From positions 310,001 to 374,000 of the forward strand of contig NZ_CP132457.1 of NCBI RefSeq assembly GCF_032595875.1: a DNA stretch of 64,000 nt, given 5' to 3'. How positions within the stretch are numbered: the first letter of the stretch is position 1; each line of letters opens with the position of its first letter. The translations under genes were made by a program, and so were the position numbers. The notes below the pieces were generated by a model that was given only the letters and a program-made list of their open reading frames with translations, made no database searches and was not told where the DNA came from. Below, piece after piece: positions 36,026 through 44,884 of the stretch. The DNA is from Borreliella andersonii. GTDB taxonomy: Bacteria; Spirochaetota; Spirochaetia; Borreliales; Borreliaceae.

Positions 36026-37475
36026 TTGATAAAATTTCTAAAAGAATTTCATTTGCAAGTATAGGATTAATCTTCCCTGAAGATTTTTTCATTATTTGAC
36101 CCATCATAAATTTAATAGCATGATCTTTACCTTTTTTGTAAAGTTCAATTGATTTGGGATTTTCATCTAAAACTTCAAGCACAATCCGTTTAATAACAAG
36201 CTTATCACTTACTTGCTCTAATTGATTTTCACTTACAATAACAGAGGCAGGAACTTTTCTAGTCATCATCTCTGAAAATATTCTTTTTGCCATTTTGCCA
36301 CTTATTTTGCCAGCAATAATAAACTCAACAAGCTCTGTAATATAGCTTGGAAGCAAATTAAATTCAAGAATACTAATTCCTTTATCATTAAGAACACTTA
36401 AAACTTCAGACAATATCCAATTGGCCACTTTTTTAGGATCGCTTGCATTAATCACAGCCTCTTCAAAATATCTAAGCAGGTGCTTATCCGCTGTTAAAGT
36501 AATAACATCAAAATCGCTTAACCCATATTGGTCTTTAAGCCTAACTCTTGCATCAAATGGAAGTTCAATTAACTTTAAATTTTTAATATTATCAATATAA
36601 GAATCATCAATCTCTATTAAAGGCAGATCGGGTTCTTGAAAATATCGATAATCAGATGATGTCTCTTTATTTCTTTGAATAACTGTTACTCCACTCTTAT
36701 CATCAAATCCCCTGGTATGCTTACCAAAGCTATCAAGAGTTTTTCTAAATTGAACCCACTCCTGTTGCTGCCTTAATTCTTCATATTCAATGGCAGCTTT
36801 AATAGATTTAAAAGAATTTAAATTCTTTATCTCCGCTATAGGAGTTTTATACTCAACACCATTCTCTTTAACAATTAAATTAACATTTACATCACATCTA
36901 AAAGAACCATTCTCCATATTACATTCTGACAAATCAAGGTATCTAAAAATTTCTCTTAAAGAGCTTAGAAAAGCAACTGCCTCGTCCCCACTACTAATAT
37001 CTGGAGCAGAAACAATTTCAAGCAAAGGAGCACCCGAACGATTAAAATCAACATAACTTTGATTTTCACTATCCAGTAAATGTAGACTTTTGCCAGAATC
37101 TTCTTCCATATGAATTCTAATAATGATAATCTTTTTGGAACCAAAAGGGGTTTCAATCAATAAGCTTCCCCCCTCACAAATCGGTTTATCATTTTGTGAG
37201 ATTTGATATCCTTTTGGCAAATCTGGATAATAATAATGCTTTCTATCAAATTTAACAACATTTCTAATCTTTGAATTTGTGGCATGCCCTGCTAAAATTG
37301 CACTATTAATAAGCTCGACATTCACACTTGGCAATGAGCCAGGAAGTCCAAGGCAAATTGGACAAACACGAGAGTTGGGAACTCCCCCAAACTCATTCTT
37401 ACATCCACAAAAAGCCTTCGTTTTTAAACCTAGTTGAACATGAATTTCTAATCCAATAACTAATTTATATTCCAT
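36018..37475 (-). CDS. gatB: GatB, Asp/Glu-tRNA amidotransferase subunit B
   Basis: Kinase/tRNA-binding subunit of GatCAB, which converts Glu-tRNA(Gln) (and possibly Asp-tRNA(Asn)) to the amide. 485 residues. Start YKLVIGLEIHVQLGLKTKAF, metal-binding Cys in CGCKNEFGGVPNSRVCPICL, then GYQISQNDKPICEGG and RSGAPLLEIVSAPD, and the C-terminal helical/YqeY tail ending with FMMGQIMKKSSGKINP. Start overlaps the gatA end by 11 bases. Together with gatA and gatC it gives the indirect amidation route. Confidence 0.97.
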   Translation of the reverse strand: MEYKLVIGLEIHVQLGLKTKAFCGCKNEFGGVPNSRVCPICLGLPGSLPSVNVELINSAILAGHATNSKIRNVVKFDRKHYYYPDLPKGYQISQNDKPICEGGSLLIETPFGSKKIIIIRIHMEEDSGKSLHLLDSENQSYVDFNRSGAPLLEIVSAPDISSGDEAVAFLSSLREIFRYLDLSECNMENGSFRCDVNVNLIVKENGVEYKTPIAEIKNLNSFKSIKAAIEYEELRQQQEWVQFRKTLDSFGKHTRGFDDKSGVTVIQRNKETSSDYRYFQEPDLPLIEIDDSYIDNIKNLKLIELPFDARVRLKDQYGLSDFDVITLTADKHLLRYFEEAVINASDPKKVANWILSEVLSVLNDKGISILEFNLLPSYITELVEFIIAGKISGKMAKRIFSEMMTRKVPASVIVSENQLEQVSDKLVIKRIVLEVLDENPKSIELYKKGKDHAIKFMMGQIMKKSSGKINPILANEILLEILSNA

Positions 37476-38910
37476 TCAATCCTAATTCCCTAATCACATT
37501 TTTTGAAAAACTTAAAAGTTCAAAATCCTTCTTGCTGCGCCCAATAATTTGCATCCCAATTGACAATCCTTCCTCATCCTTAGAATACGGAAGCGAAATA
37601 GCAGGAGCTCCAATAAGATTTGCAATCACAGTGCAAATATCTGAATAATACATTTTAACAGGATCATCAAAATCCAAACCAAGTTTAAAAGGTTTAACAA
37701 AGCTTGTTGGGGTAATAATAAAATCACAGCTTTCAAAAAGCTTGTTAAATTTAGGAATAATCAAATTTTGAAGAATTTCACAAGCTTTTGCATAATATTT
37801 AGAATCATATCCTTCTGACAATAAATAATTTCCAAGAACAATACGTCTTTTAACTTCTTCTGACAAGAAATTGCTCCTATGCTTAAAATAAAAATCATTA
37901 AGACTCAAGCTTTCTGACATTCTATTACCGTAACAAAGTCCTGTATAACGAGCAAGATTGGAGGATGCTTCAACAGGAGAAATTGTATAATAAATTGATA
38001 AAATAAAATTAATCTCTTCTATGGAAACTTCTTTTATATTAATACCTTTTGACAAAAGGTCTAATTTAAACTTGGCAAAACTATTTGCAACACTTTTATC
38101 CATTAGATCTTCGCTAAGCTCTTTGATTACAGCTAAATTTTTACCTTGCAACGATTCAATTTTTAAAGGATAAAAATCATCAAAAATGTCTACACTAGTG
38201 AAATCCATTTTATCAGATCCACAAGTATGTTTTAAAATCAAAGCAATATCTTCAATAGAATGAGAAAAAAATCCTATTTGATCAAAAGACGAAGCATAAG
38301 ATGCAAGCCCATAACGAGAAAGACCTCCATAAGAAGGTTTAAAACCCAAAATGCCTGAAAAAGATGCAGGAAGCCTGACAGAACCTCCAGTATCACTACC
38401 AAGCGAAAAAGGTGCTTGAAAAGCTGCAACTACAGCTGCTGAGCCTCCAGAACTACCACCTACAACATATTCTCTATTCAAAGGATTTAAAGTTGCACCA
38501 TAATAAGAAAATTCACAAGTAGAACCCATAGCAAATTCATCCATATTGGTTCTACCAATTAAAATTGCTCCTTTATTCTTAAGTCTTTTAATTACAGTCG
38601 CATCATAAGGAGAAATATAGCCTTTTAAAATCTCAGAAGAACAAGTTAAAGATTTATCTTGAATTGAAATATTATCTTTAACTGCAATAAGCATACCAAT
38701 TAAAGGCAAATTTTCTAATTCACAATTTTCCAAACAATCGTCATACCTTTTTGCAATCTCTAAAGAATCATCAAAAAATTCAATATATCCATTGATATCT
38801 TTATTTAATTCATAATTATTTTTATAAGCAAGCAAAATATCATAAATTTTACATTTTCTAGTTAAAACTAATTCTTGAATTTTGGTTAAAGTTAAATTAC
38901 TTAAGTCCAA
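37465..38910 (-). CDS. gatA: GatA, Asp/Glu-tRNA amidotransferase subunit A (amidase)
   Basis: Glutaminase/amidase subunit of GatCAB. 481 residues from the TTG at 38910, which is preceded by AAGGA at proper distance and lies 10 bases after the gatC stop. An ATG at 38955 would add 15 residues, but these lie over the gatC end and lack family similarity. The catalytic Ser-cisSer-Lys triad is visible: Lys in LIAVKDNIS, cis-Ser in GGSSGGSAA, and the nucleophile in GSDTGGSVRLPASF. IITPTSFVKPF and the C-terminal GMQIIGRSKKDFELL complete the amidase signature family. Confidence 0.95.
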   Translation of the reverse strand: MDLSNLTLTKIQELVLTRKCKIYDILLAYKNNYELNKDINGYIEFFDDSLEIAKRYDDCLENCELENLPLIGMLIAVKDNISIQDKSLTCSSEILKGYISPYDATVIKRLKNKGAILIGRTNMDEFAMGSTCEFSYYGATLNPLNREYVVGGSSGGSAAVVAAFQAPFSLGSDTGGSVRLPASFSGILGFKPSYGGLSRYGLASYASSFDQIGFFSHSIEDIALILKHTCGSDKMDFTSVDIFDDFYPLKIESLQGKNLAVIKELSEDLMDKSVANSFAKFKLDLLSKGINIKEVSIEEINFILSIYYTISPVEASSNLARYTGLCYGNRMSESLSLNDFYFKHRSNFLSEEVKRRIVLGNYLLSEGYDSKYYAKACEILQNLIIPKFNKLFESCDFIITPTSFVKPFKLGLDFDDPVKMYYSDICTVIANLIGAPAISLPYSKDEEGLSIGMQIIGRSKKDFELLSFSKNVIRELGLNGI

Positions 38911-38920
38911 TACTCTATCC

Positions 38921-39196
38921 TTACTCCAATATTTTAGGAGATGAAAAATATCCATCTAAAAACGAATTACTAAGCTTTTTAATTGATTCAATAGGAAGAG
39001 AAGCTCTTGCTTCATCCTCACGCAACGTAGAAATCTTCTTCTTATTAGCATTAAAATTAATTTGAACTTCAAAATTGGAAATTTCATTAACCAATTTAAT
39101 AACTTTCTCAAATTTTGAAATAAATTTATCTTCACTTTCTCTACTAAGTGTTACTAAGCTTAACCTTAAGCTATTTTTTAAATGTATATCTTTCAA
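38921..39196 (-). CDS. gatC: GatC, Asp/Glu-tRNA amidotransferase subunit C
   Basis: 91 residues; small subunit that holds GatA and GatB together. LRLSLVTLSRESEDKFISKF near the start and the C-terminal LREDEA followed by PIESIKKLSNSF correspond to the GatC pattern (LxREDEV...). Position directly before gatA and gatB supports it. It follows uvrD by 9 bases. No extra domain. Confidence 0.9.
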   Translation of the reverse strand: MKDIHLKNSLRLSLVTLSRESEDKFISKFEKVIKLVNEISNFEVQINFNANKKKISTLREDEARASLPIESIKKLSNSFLDGYFSSPKILE

Positions 39197-39205
39197 AATA
39201 AACCC

Positions 39206-41302
39206 CTAAACTTTAATAATTTTTTTAACATACTCAGGACTCAAAATAGCTTTCTTACCATTTTTTAAACTAATCTTAACAAACTGCAAGTTGCTTTGGT
39301 ACCAGCTATCAACAACTACTCCCTTTTCTCCATTATAAATTATATAATCTCCAATATTAAATCTAATATCCTTTTTGTTATCAATAAAAAAATTACTAAA
39401 ATTCTCTTTTAAATACTCGGGAATAAAGATAATGTCATAAGAGTTTTTGTCAATATCTTGAAAAAAAATAGAAGGCAAGGTTCCTTTATAAGAACCTCTA
39501 AAAGCTCGATTTAAGTTTAAGGTAACAATTAGCTCTGATTTGGCTCTTGTGATTGCAACATAAAAAAGCCTTCTCTCCTCTTCAAGCCTATCTTCTGTTA
39601 ATTCTTCAATTTCAGCAGGTAAAAGACCTTTTTCAAGACCAGAAATCACAACTCTATCAAATTCAAGTCCCTTAACACCGTGAATTGAAGATAAAAGTAC
39701 ATTGGACTTAAAATCTCCAGAAATTAAAGGAGACAGTGAAGAATTTTCTAAAAACATAGCAAGACCCTCAAATGTGCCTGAATATTCAATTCCACTATTG
39801 ATAAGCTCATCAATATTTCTTAATTTTTCGTCCTTATCAAATTTTTTATAATAATCTGAAAGACTAAACTTAATTACAACATCTTCAATAAAAGTAGATA
39901 AATTAATATAACTGCCTTCAAAAAGTTTTTTACCCAGTTCATCATAAATATTTAAAAATAACAAAAGAGACTCTTTGGCTCTATTTTTAAGCAAACTTAA
40001 AGTCTTTTTACTAGCACAAAATAAATTGAAATTAACATCTTCATCGTTTAAAGCACTAATTATTTTGTCCAGAGTAGTTTTTCCAATTCCTCTAGAAGGC
40101 TTGTTTATCATTCTCAAGAAAGATATTTTATCTTTCTTGTTTATAAAAAGCCTAAGCAAACAAATAATATCTTTTATCTCCTCTCTATCATAAAATTTAA
40201 TTGATCCTAAAACCTTATATGGGATATTCTTCTTCAAAAAAGATGTTTCAAAATGAAAAGATTGAGAATTAAATCTATAAAGTATCGCTGTCTGAATATC
40301 ACTAGCAATAAGCAAATTAGAAAAATATTCAGCTTCATCTGAAGTGCTTTGAAAAACTAAAAATTTCATCCTTTTATCAGAACTATTTTGAGTTGTTATT
40401 TGCTTCTCGTACCTATTTTTATTTTTTGAAATAACCTCATTTGCAATGTCTACTATATTTGAATTTGAACGATAATTTTGCACTAAATAAAATTTAATAA
40501 CATTGTCAAAAGTTTTTTCGAATTCAAGAATATTTTCAATTCTAGCCCCTCTAAAAGAATATATCGACTGATCTTCATCTCCTACGACCATAAAATACAT
40601 ACCATTCACATAAAGTTCTTTTAAAAATAAAAATTGTGAATAATTTGTATCTTGATATTCATCTACAAAAATAACTTTAAATCTAGATTGAATAGATCCT
40701 TTTAAAGATTTAGATTGCCTCAGCATTAAAATAGGCTTAATAATAAGATCTGAAAAATCAAAAGCATTATTTTTGGCTTTCTCTTTCTCATAAACTTTAA
40801 TGTACTCATACTCCTTTTCTGTAAAGTCAGTAAATTTTTCTAAGAAAAAATTTTCTTTGTCTTTTAAAATCAAAGCTGCAATATATTTTGCAATTTCAAG
40901 ATTTGGAGCAAGATCAATTTGTTTAACAAATTTAACAACATCATTAGTATCCCAAATTGTAAAATTTGAATCGTAATTTCTGTCAAAATCCTTATAGTAA
41001 ACTCTCAAAAGCCAAGACCCAAAAGAATGAAAAGTTTGAATATGAAGTTTTTTGTCAAATTTTAAAAGATCATTTATCCTATCATTCATTTCATTTGCAG
41101 CTTTATTGGTAAAAGTTAATGCCAAAATTTCATTAGGATTTATATTCATATGTTTGATTAAATAAACAATTTTTGCAATTATAACTCTTGTCTTACCGCT
41201 TCCAGGCCCTGCTAAAACAAGTATTGGATTTACACTTTCACTAAAAACAATTTTTTCTTGATAAGTATTTAAGCTAGAAAAAAAATTTTTTATTTTATCC
41301 AT
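39206..41302 (-). CDS. uvrD: UvrD/PcrA-type superfamily 1 DNA helicase
   Basis: 698 residues with the SF1A helicase motifs in order: Q-motif region NTYQEKIV, Walker A LAGPGSGKTRVI, TFTNKAANEM, HSFGSWLLR, motif II VDEYQDTNYSQF, motif III GDEDQSIYSFRGA, QNYRSN (IV), SSIHGVKGLEFDRVVI (V) and EEERRLFYVAITRAKSEL (VI). The C-terminal tail ends in a small strand-rich unit (GDYIIYNGEKGVVVDSWY), like the PcrA tail that touches RNA polymerase. 3'-5' helicase for excision repair and replication restart. Annotated BB0344. It begins 2 bases after the RodZ-like gene stop. Confidence 0.95.
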   Translation of the reverse strand: MDKIKNFFSSLNTYQEKIVFSESVNPILVLAGPGSGKTRVIIAKIVYLIKHMNINPNEILALTFTNKAANEMNDRINDLLKFDKKLHIQTFHSFGSWLLRVYYKDFDRNYDSNFTIWDTNDVVKFVKQIDLAPNLEIAKYIAALILKDKENFFLEKFTDFTEKEYEYIKVYEKEKAKNNAFDFSDLIIKPILMLRQSKSLKGSIQSRFKVIFVDEYQDTNYSQFLFLKELYVNGMYFMVVGDEDQSIYSFRGARIENILEFEKTFDNVIKFYLVQNYRSNSNIVDIANEVISKNKNRYEKQITTQNSSDKRMKFLVFQSTSDEAEYFSNLLIASDIQTAILYRFNSQSFHFETSFLKKNIPYKVLGSIKFYDREEIKDIICLLRLFINKKDKISFLRMINKPSRGIGKTTLDKIISALNDEDVNFNLFCASKKTLSLLKNRAKESLLLFLNIYDELGKKLFEGSYINLSTFIEDVVIKFSLSDYYKKFDKDEKLRNIDELINSGIEYSGTFEGLAMFLENSSLSPLISGDFKSNVLLSSIHGVKGLEFDRVVISGLEKGLLPAEIEELTEDRLEEERRLFYVAITRAKSELIVTLNLNRAFRGSYKGTLPSIFFQDIDKNSYDIIFIPEYLKENFSNFFIDNKKDIRFNIGDYIIYNGEKGVVVDSWYQSNLQFVKISLKNGKKAILSPEYVKKIIKV

Positions 41303-41304
41303 TA

Positions 41305-42504
41305 CTAATAAACTTCAGAAACCTTAAGATCAAACCCTGAAGGGGTCTTTACCCAAAAGAACTGAACAGCAAAAATTTCTTTTCCCTGCTCTTTTAAAAA
41401 AGGTGTAATGTCTCTGTCATTAAGAATAATATTAACATCAGAAAGTCTTGAAAAAAATAATATCAAAGATCTTTCAAAAGCTAAATTAATAGGAATACCT
41501 TTGGATGCAAAAAGAGACTTGCCATAAAGATTGTTTTCATCAGCATATCTAAAAAACGTATCATTTAGAAAATCTATTTTCAAATCAACATTTGAAAGTT
41601 TTTGAGAAGAATATAGAGTAAGATAATTGCTACTTGGCAATTTTTCAGTTCCCTTAACATCAAACTGCCAATTTAAAATATTAAATCTATTGTCAATATT
41701 AGTTTCAGATACATATTTAACATTTAAAGCAAAAGCCTCTAAACTTACATGAGCTATTTTCAACTTATCATAATAATAATTCTCATAAATAATTTTGACT
41801 CTAATATTATCGTCAAGATTTATCTCTTTAAATTCTCCTAAATTTAAAATATTTTTACTTTTTTTAGACTCATCAATAATAACTAAATCATCGCCAATAA
41901 ACGATGCTCTGTATTTTACAACATCATCACTATATGTTAAAGATAAACAATCTCCCTCTTTAAGAGAAACATTCCAAAAATTCTTTTTATCAAAAGACAC
42001 TTCATGAATATTTGAAATTATTTTTTCATCCTTACTAAAATTAAAAAATTTTTTAAAATAAACTTCCACCCCTTTAAAATACAAAAACACAAATAATAAT
42101 AAAAGAACACCAACAATGCCTAACGGTATTTTCAAAATACTTAAAGATTCTAAACTAAAAAAAACAAATTTTTTGTCTAAAACTTTATTATCACCTAAAA
42201 ATCCTAAATTTGAAATTTTATCTTCAGATTTAATCCCAATATAACTATTATTAAGTCTGCTTTTATAATCCTTAAAAAGTGTTGATATCAATCTAGAATC
42301 AATATCTAAATATTCGCTATAAGTTCTTAAAAACCCAACAGCCAAAACTTCGTTTGGGAAAATTTCAATATTAGAATCTTCAAGAGCTTTAAGATACTTA
42401 ATAGAAATTTTAATATCATCAGCGACCATTTCAAGAGTTAAATTTTTACTATTCCTAACTTTTCTCAAATAGCTCCCAAATTTAATAAAATCATTTTCTT
42501 CCAT
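41305..42504 (-). CDS. RodZ-like protein: HTH, membrane helix, periplasmic domain
   Basis: 399 residues. Residues 8-75 form a Cro/Xre-type helix-turn-helix typical of RodZ (FGSYLRKVRNSKNLTLEMVA, then LKALEDSNIEIFPNEV and GFLRTYSEYLDID). A membrane helix follows at about 124-143 (KIPLGIVGVLLLLFVFLYF) and a roughly 250-residue periplasmic beta-rich part. RodZ links MreB to the wall machinery and governs cell shape; Borrelia makes MreB. The periplasmic part is longer than usual. It is read from the same strand as lolA and uvrD. Commonly left hypothetical (BB0345 by order). Confidence 0.8.
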   Translation of the reverse strand: MEENDFIKFGSYLRKVRNSKNLTLEMVADDIKISIKYLKALEDSNIEIFPNEVLAVGFLRTYSEYLDIDSRLISTLFKDYKSRLNNSYIGIKSEDKISNLGFLGDNKVLDKKFVFFSLESLSILKIPLGIVGVLLLLFVFLYFKGVEVYFKKFFNFSKDEKIISNIHEVSFDKKNFWNVSLKEGDCLSLTYSDDVVKYRASFIGDDLVIIDESKKSKNILNLGEFKEINLDDNIRVKIIYENYYYDKLKIAHVSLEAFALNVKYVSETNIDNRFNILNWQFDVKGTEKLPSSNYLTLYSSQKLSNVDLKIDFLNDTFFRYADENNLYGKSLFASKGIPINLAFERSLILFFSRLSDVNIILNDRDITPFLKEQGKEIFAVQFFWVKTPSGFDLKVSEVY

Positions 42505-42515
42505 AGATTTAAACC

Positions 42516-43169
42516 TTAATTTTTTTTAATATCATATAAAAAATTATCTACCTTATTTGAAGATTTTGGAGGATCATATTTAAATTTGCTATCAAGAATT
42601 CCAACATTAAACTTCACAGCAGTTAAATCAATAACTATTTCACGCCCACCACTAGTAGGAAAAGCAGTAATTCTTCTAATTATTCCATCCGAAGCAAAAG
42701 CAATAATAAAAGAATTAATAGTAGCAGCCCCCTTGTAAAGCTTTCTAGAAAAGGTTAGTTTAATATATTTTCCAGGCCCAGATGAATCAAGATCTTCTAG
42801 ATTTGGAGAATTGGTATAAGATACGCTGTACTCACTATTCAAAACTTTCATAAGGCCCTCCCCCCCGCTACTACCCTTTACTAATTGTTGGTTAAAAGAA
42901 GTCCCAAGAGATGGAACATAAACAGTCAAAACTTCACCATCGCTTACAAAAACTTGATTATTTGAATCTAGATTAATAATAAACTTATCTGGAAACTTAT
43001 AAAGCAAAACACCAGTTTGCTTTAATCCCTTTAAAGTAAAATTAATTGTTGCTTGCATATCCTCTATATTTTGATATTTAGCATAAATTCCTTCAAAATA
43101 TTGGTTTGCAGATATTTGAGCAAACACAGTAAAAGGAAACAAAACTAATAAAAGTATTATTTTTATCAT
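42516..43169 (-). CDS. lolA: LolA-like periplasmic lipoprotein carrier
   Basis: 217 residues. Signal peptide MIKIILLLVLFPFTVFAQ, then the LolA half-barrel: YFEGIYAKYQNIEDMQATIN, GVLLYKFPDKFIINLDSNNQ, VFVSDGEVLTVYVPSLGT, and INSFIIAFASDGIIRRI with FPTSGGREIVIDL. LolA carries lipoproteins across the periplasm. B. burgdorferi BB0346 has been described as the LolA homologue (established). This matters in a lineage with very many lipoproteins and no evident LolB. It opens a long leftward run with rodZ-like, uvrD and gatCAB. Confidence 0.9.
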   Translation of the reverse strand: MIKIILLLVLFPFTVFAQISANQYFEGIYAKYQNIEDMQATINFTLKGLKQTGVLLYKFPDKFIINLDSNNQVFVSDGEVLTVYVPSLGTSFNQQLVKGSSGGEGLMKVLNSEYSVSYTNSPNLEDLDSSGPGKYIKLTFSRKLYKGAATINSFIIAFASDGIIRRITAFPTSGGREIVIDLTAVKFNVGILDSKFKYDPPKSSNKVDNFLYDIKKN

Positions 43170-43207
43170 TACATGAACTCTTATTATTAAGCTTTAAGCT
43201 ATTAACA

Positions 43208-43275
43208 AAACTACATTTACACTATATATTGTCAATAAACTTTATTTCCATGATACTACATATCATAGAAATAAA
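43208..43275. promoter_or_regulatory. Divergent promoter region of lolA and rqcH with a 15-bp palindrome
   Basis: TTGTCAA at 43229-43235 gives a plus-strand -35 (TTGTCA) and, on the minus strand, a consensus TTGACA. On the plus strand GATACT at 43252-43257 follows at 17 bases. TTTATTTCCATGATA (43241-43255) and TATCATAGAAATAAA (43261-43275) form an inverted repeat with one mismatch and a 5-base centre, covering the rightward -10. The arrangement suggests mutual exclusion or a repressor site. Confidence 0.5.
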
Positions 43276-43362
43276 CTATTATTAATAGCAATAGTTTAAT
43301 ACATAAAATAAAAATTTAAAGCTTAGGTATACACACATTGAAAGAATTAGGATTTGATAACA

Positions 43363-44787
43363 ATGTCTTTGAATTACGCTGAAATAAATACTTTGATTAA
43401 AGAAATTCCTTTCACAAACTCTTTAATAACAAAAATAATACAACCAGATTACAAAAGTTTGATTTTAGAGATTTACAATAAAATTAACAATAAAAAATTT
43501 AAAATACTAATCTCTTTAAATCCAAACACTACAAGATTGCATATAACAAAAAAAAATTTCAAAAAGAATGCTTTAAAATTAAGATTTTCTGACTTCTTAA
43601 AATCAAAAATTCAAAATGGAAAAATTATAAAAGCTTTCCAAATGAAAAATGAAAGAATCATTTCTCTTGAGATTTTAAAAAAGGATATAATTATCTTATT
43701 TATTAAATTGTGGCCATCCTCGCCAAATATAATAGCCACAAACTCAAATTTCAAAATACTAGATGCATATTACAGAAGGCCAAAAATAAAAGAAACAACA
43801 GGTGAATTTTTTTTAAAAGCTAAAGAAATACATGAAAGCAATAAAATGACTGACAAAAAAATCATGGACCTGAAAGAAGAATACAATAATACCAGCTATA
43901 CATCTTATTCTGAATTTCTTGAAAATTACTACGAATCGCTTGATGCTCAAATTAAAAAAAATAATATAAAAGAACTGCTCATTGAAAAATATAAAAAAGA
44001 GTTAACTGTTTTAGGAAAAAGAATAGATTCTTTAAAACAACAAATTAAACTGATTGAAAACATTGAAAACGAAAAGGAAAAAGGTGAGTTGATTTTATTA
44101 AATATTAATAAAATACAAAAAGGGATTAAAGAAATAAACCTCTTAAATTATAAAGAAGAAAAAATAAAAATATCCTTAAACCAATCATTATCACCAAAAG
44201 AAAATGCCTTGCAATATTTTAAAGCGTATAAAAAGGGCAAAAATTCTTTTAAAACCATACAAAATCAATTAAAAGATACTTTAGATAAATTTAATTTAAT
44301 TCAATCAAAAATAACAATGTTAAAAGTTGAAAATTTCATTTCGGAAGAAGAATATAATCAAGAAAAAACTGCTATTAAAGAAAAAGAAAAAGAAAAAGAA
44401 AAAACGCCAAAAATAGGCCTGCATTTTACTCATTGTGGATTTGAAATTCTTATTGGAAGAAACGCAAAAGAAAACGACGAACTTTTAAGACATTGTGCTA
44501 AAGGAAATGACTATTGGCTTCATACAAGAGATTATCCTGGAGCTTATGTTTTTATTAAAAACCAAAAAAATAAAACTCCTAGCCTTGATGTCCTTTTGGC
44601 TGCTGGTAATTTATGCGTATTTTACACAAAATTAGCAAAAAAATCAGGAAAGGCAGATCTTTACTACACTCAAGTTAAAAATTTAAGAAGAGTTAAAAAT
44701 AAAAAGCTGGGTCTTGTAATTCCAAAAACAGAAAAAAATTTACATATTAAGCTGGATGAAAATCTAATTAAAAAATTAAAAAATTAA
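43363..44787 (+). CDS. rqcH: RqcH/NFACT-family protein (fibronectin-binding protein homologue)
   Basis: 474 residues from the ATG at 43363 (AGGAT lies 9 bases upstream; TTG at 43354 abuts the AGGAT and is rejected). Order: NFACT-N domain (NPNTTRLHITKK), a coiled-coil middle (residues about 180-345), then the NFACT-R domain with FTHCGFEILIGRNAKENDEL, YWLHTRDYPGAYVFIKN and LAKKSGKADLYYTQVKNLRR. RqcH binds stalled 50S subunits and adds Ala tails. The Asp-Arg pair shown to matter in Bacillus is Glu-Arg here (KNERIISLEI). A (GAAAAA)4 repeat lies before the NFACT-R domain. Annotated in Borrelia as a fibronectin/fibrinogen-binding protein (BB0347). Confidence 0.88.
   Translation: MSLNYAEINTLIKEIPFTNSLITKIIQPDYKSLILEIYNKINNKKFKILISLNPNTTRLHITKKNFKKNALKLRFSDFLKSKIQNGKIIKAFQMKNERIISLEILKKDIIILFIKLWPSSPNIIATNSNFKILDAYYRRPKIKETTGEFFLKAKEIHESNKMTDKKIMDLKEEYNNTSYTSYSEFLENYYESLDAQIKKNNIKELLIEKYKKELTVLGKRIDSLKQQIKLIENIENEKEKGELILLNINKIQKGIKEINLLNYKEEKIKISLNQSLSPKENALQYFKAYKKGKNSFKTIQNQLKDTLDKFNLIQSKITMLKVENFISEEEYNQEKTAIKEKEKEKEKTPKIGLHFTHCGFEILIGRNAKENDELLRHCAKGNDYWLHTRDYPGAYVFIKNQKNKTPSLDVLLAAGNLCVFYTKLAKKSGKADLYYTQVKNLRRVKNKKLGLVIPKTEKNLHIKLDENLIKKLKN
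44380..44403 (+). repeat. Four in-frame GAAAAA repeats in rqcH
   Basis: G occurs at 44380, 44386, 44392 and 44398, each followed by AAAAA, giving four 6-base units that encode a Lys-Glu run (KEKEKEKEK). The repeat lies in the linker before the NFACT-R domain. Change of one unit would keep the frame and alter linker length by two residues. Confidence 0.8.
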
Positions 44788-44884
44788 ACCTAAATTATAG
44801 CAAAGTAAAGTTTTGAATTTTTTATAAAATATTGTTATTCAAAGACAAAAAGCATAAAATTTATAAAAGCGGAGGAAGAATTTT

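Noticed and set aside
38911..38955. ATG start for gatA inside gatC
   Set aside because: The 35-base overlap and unrelated residues make it unlikely; the TTG at 38910 has AAGGA at proper spacing.
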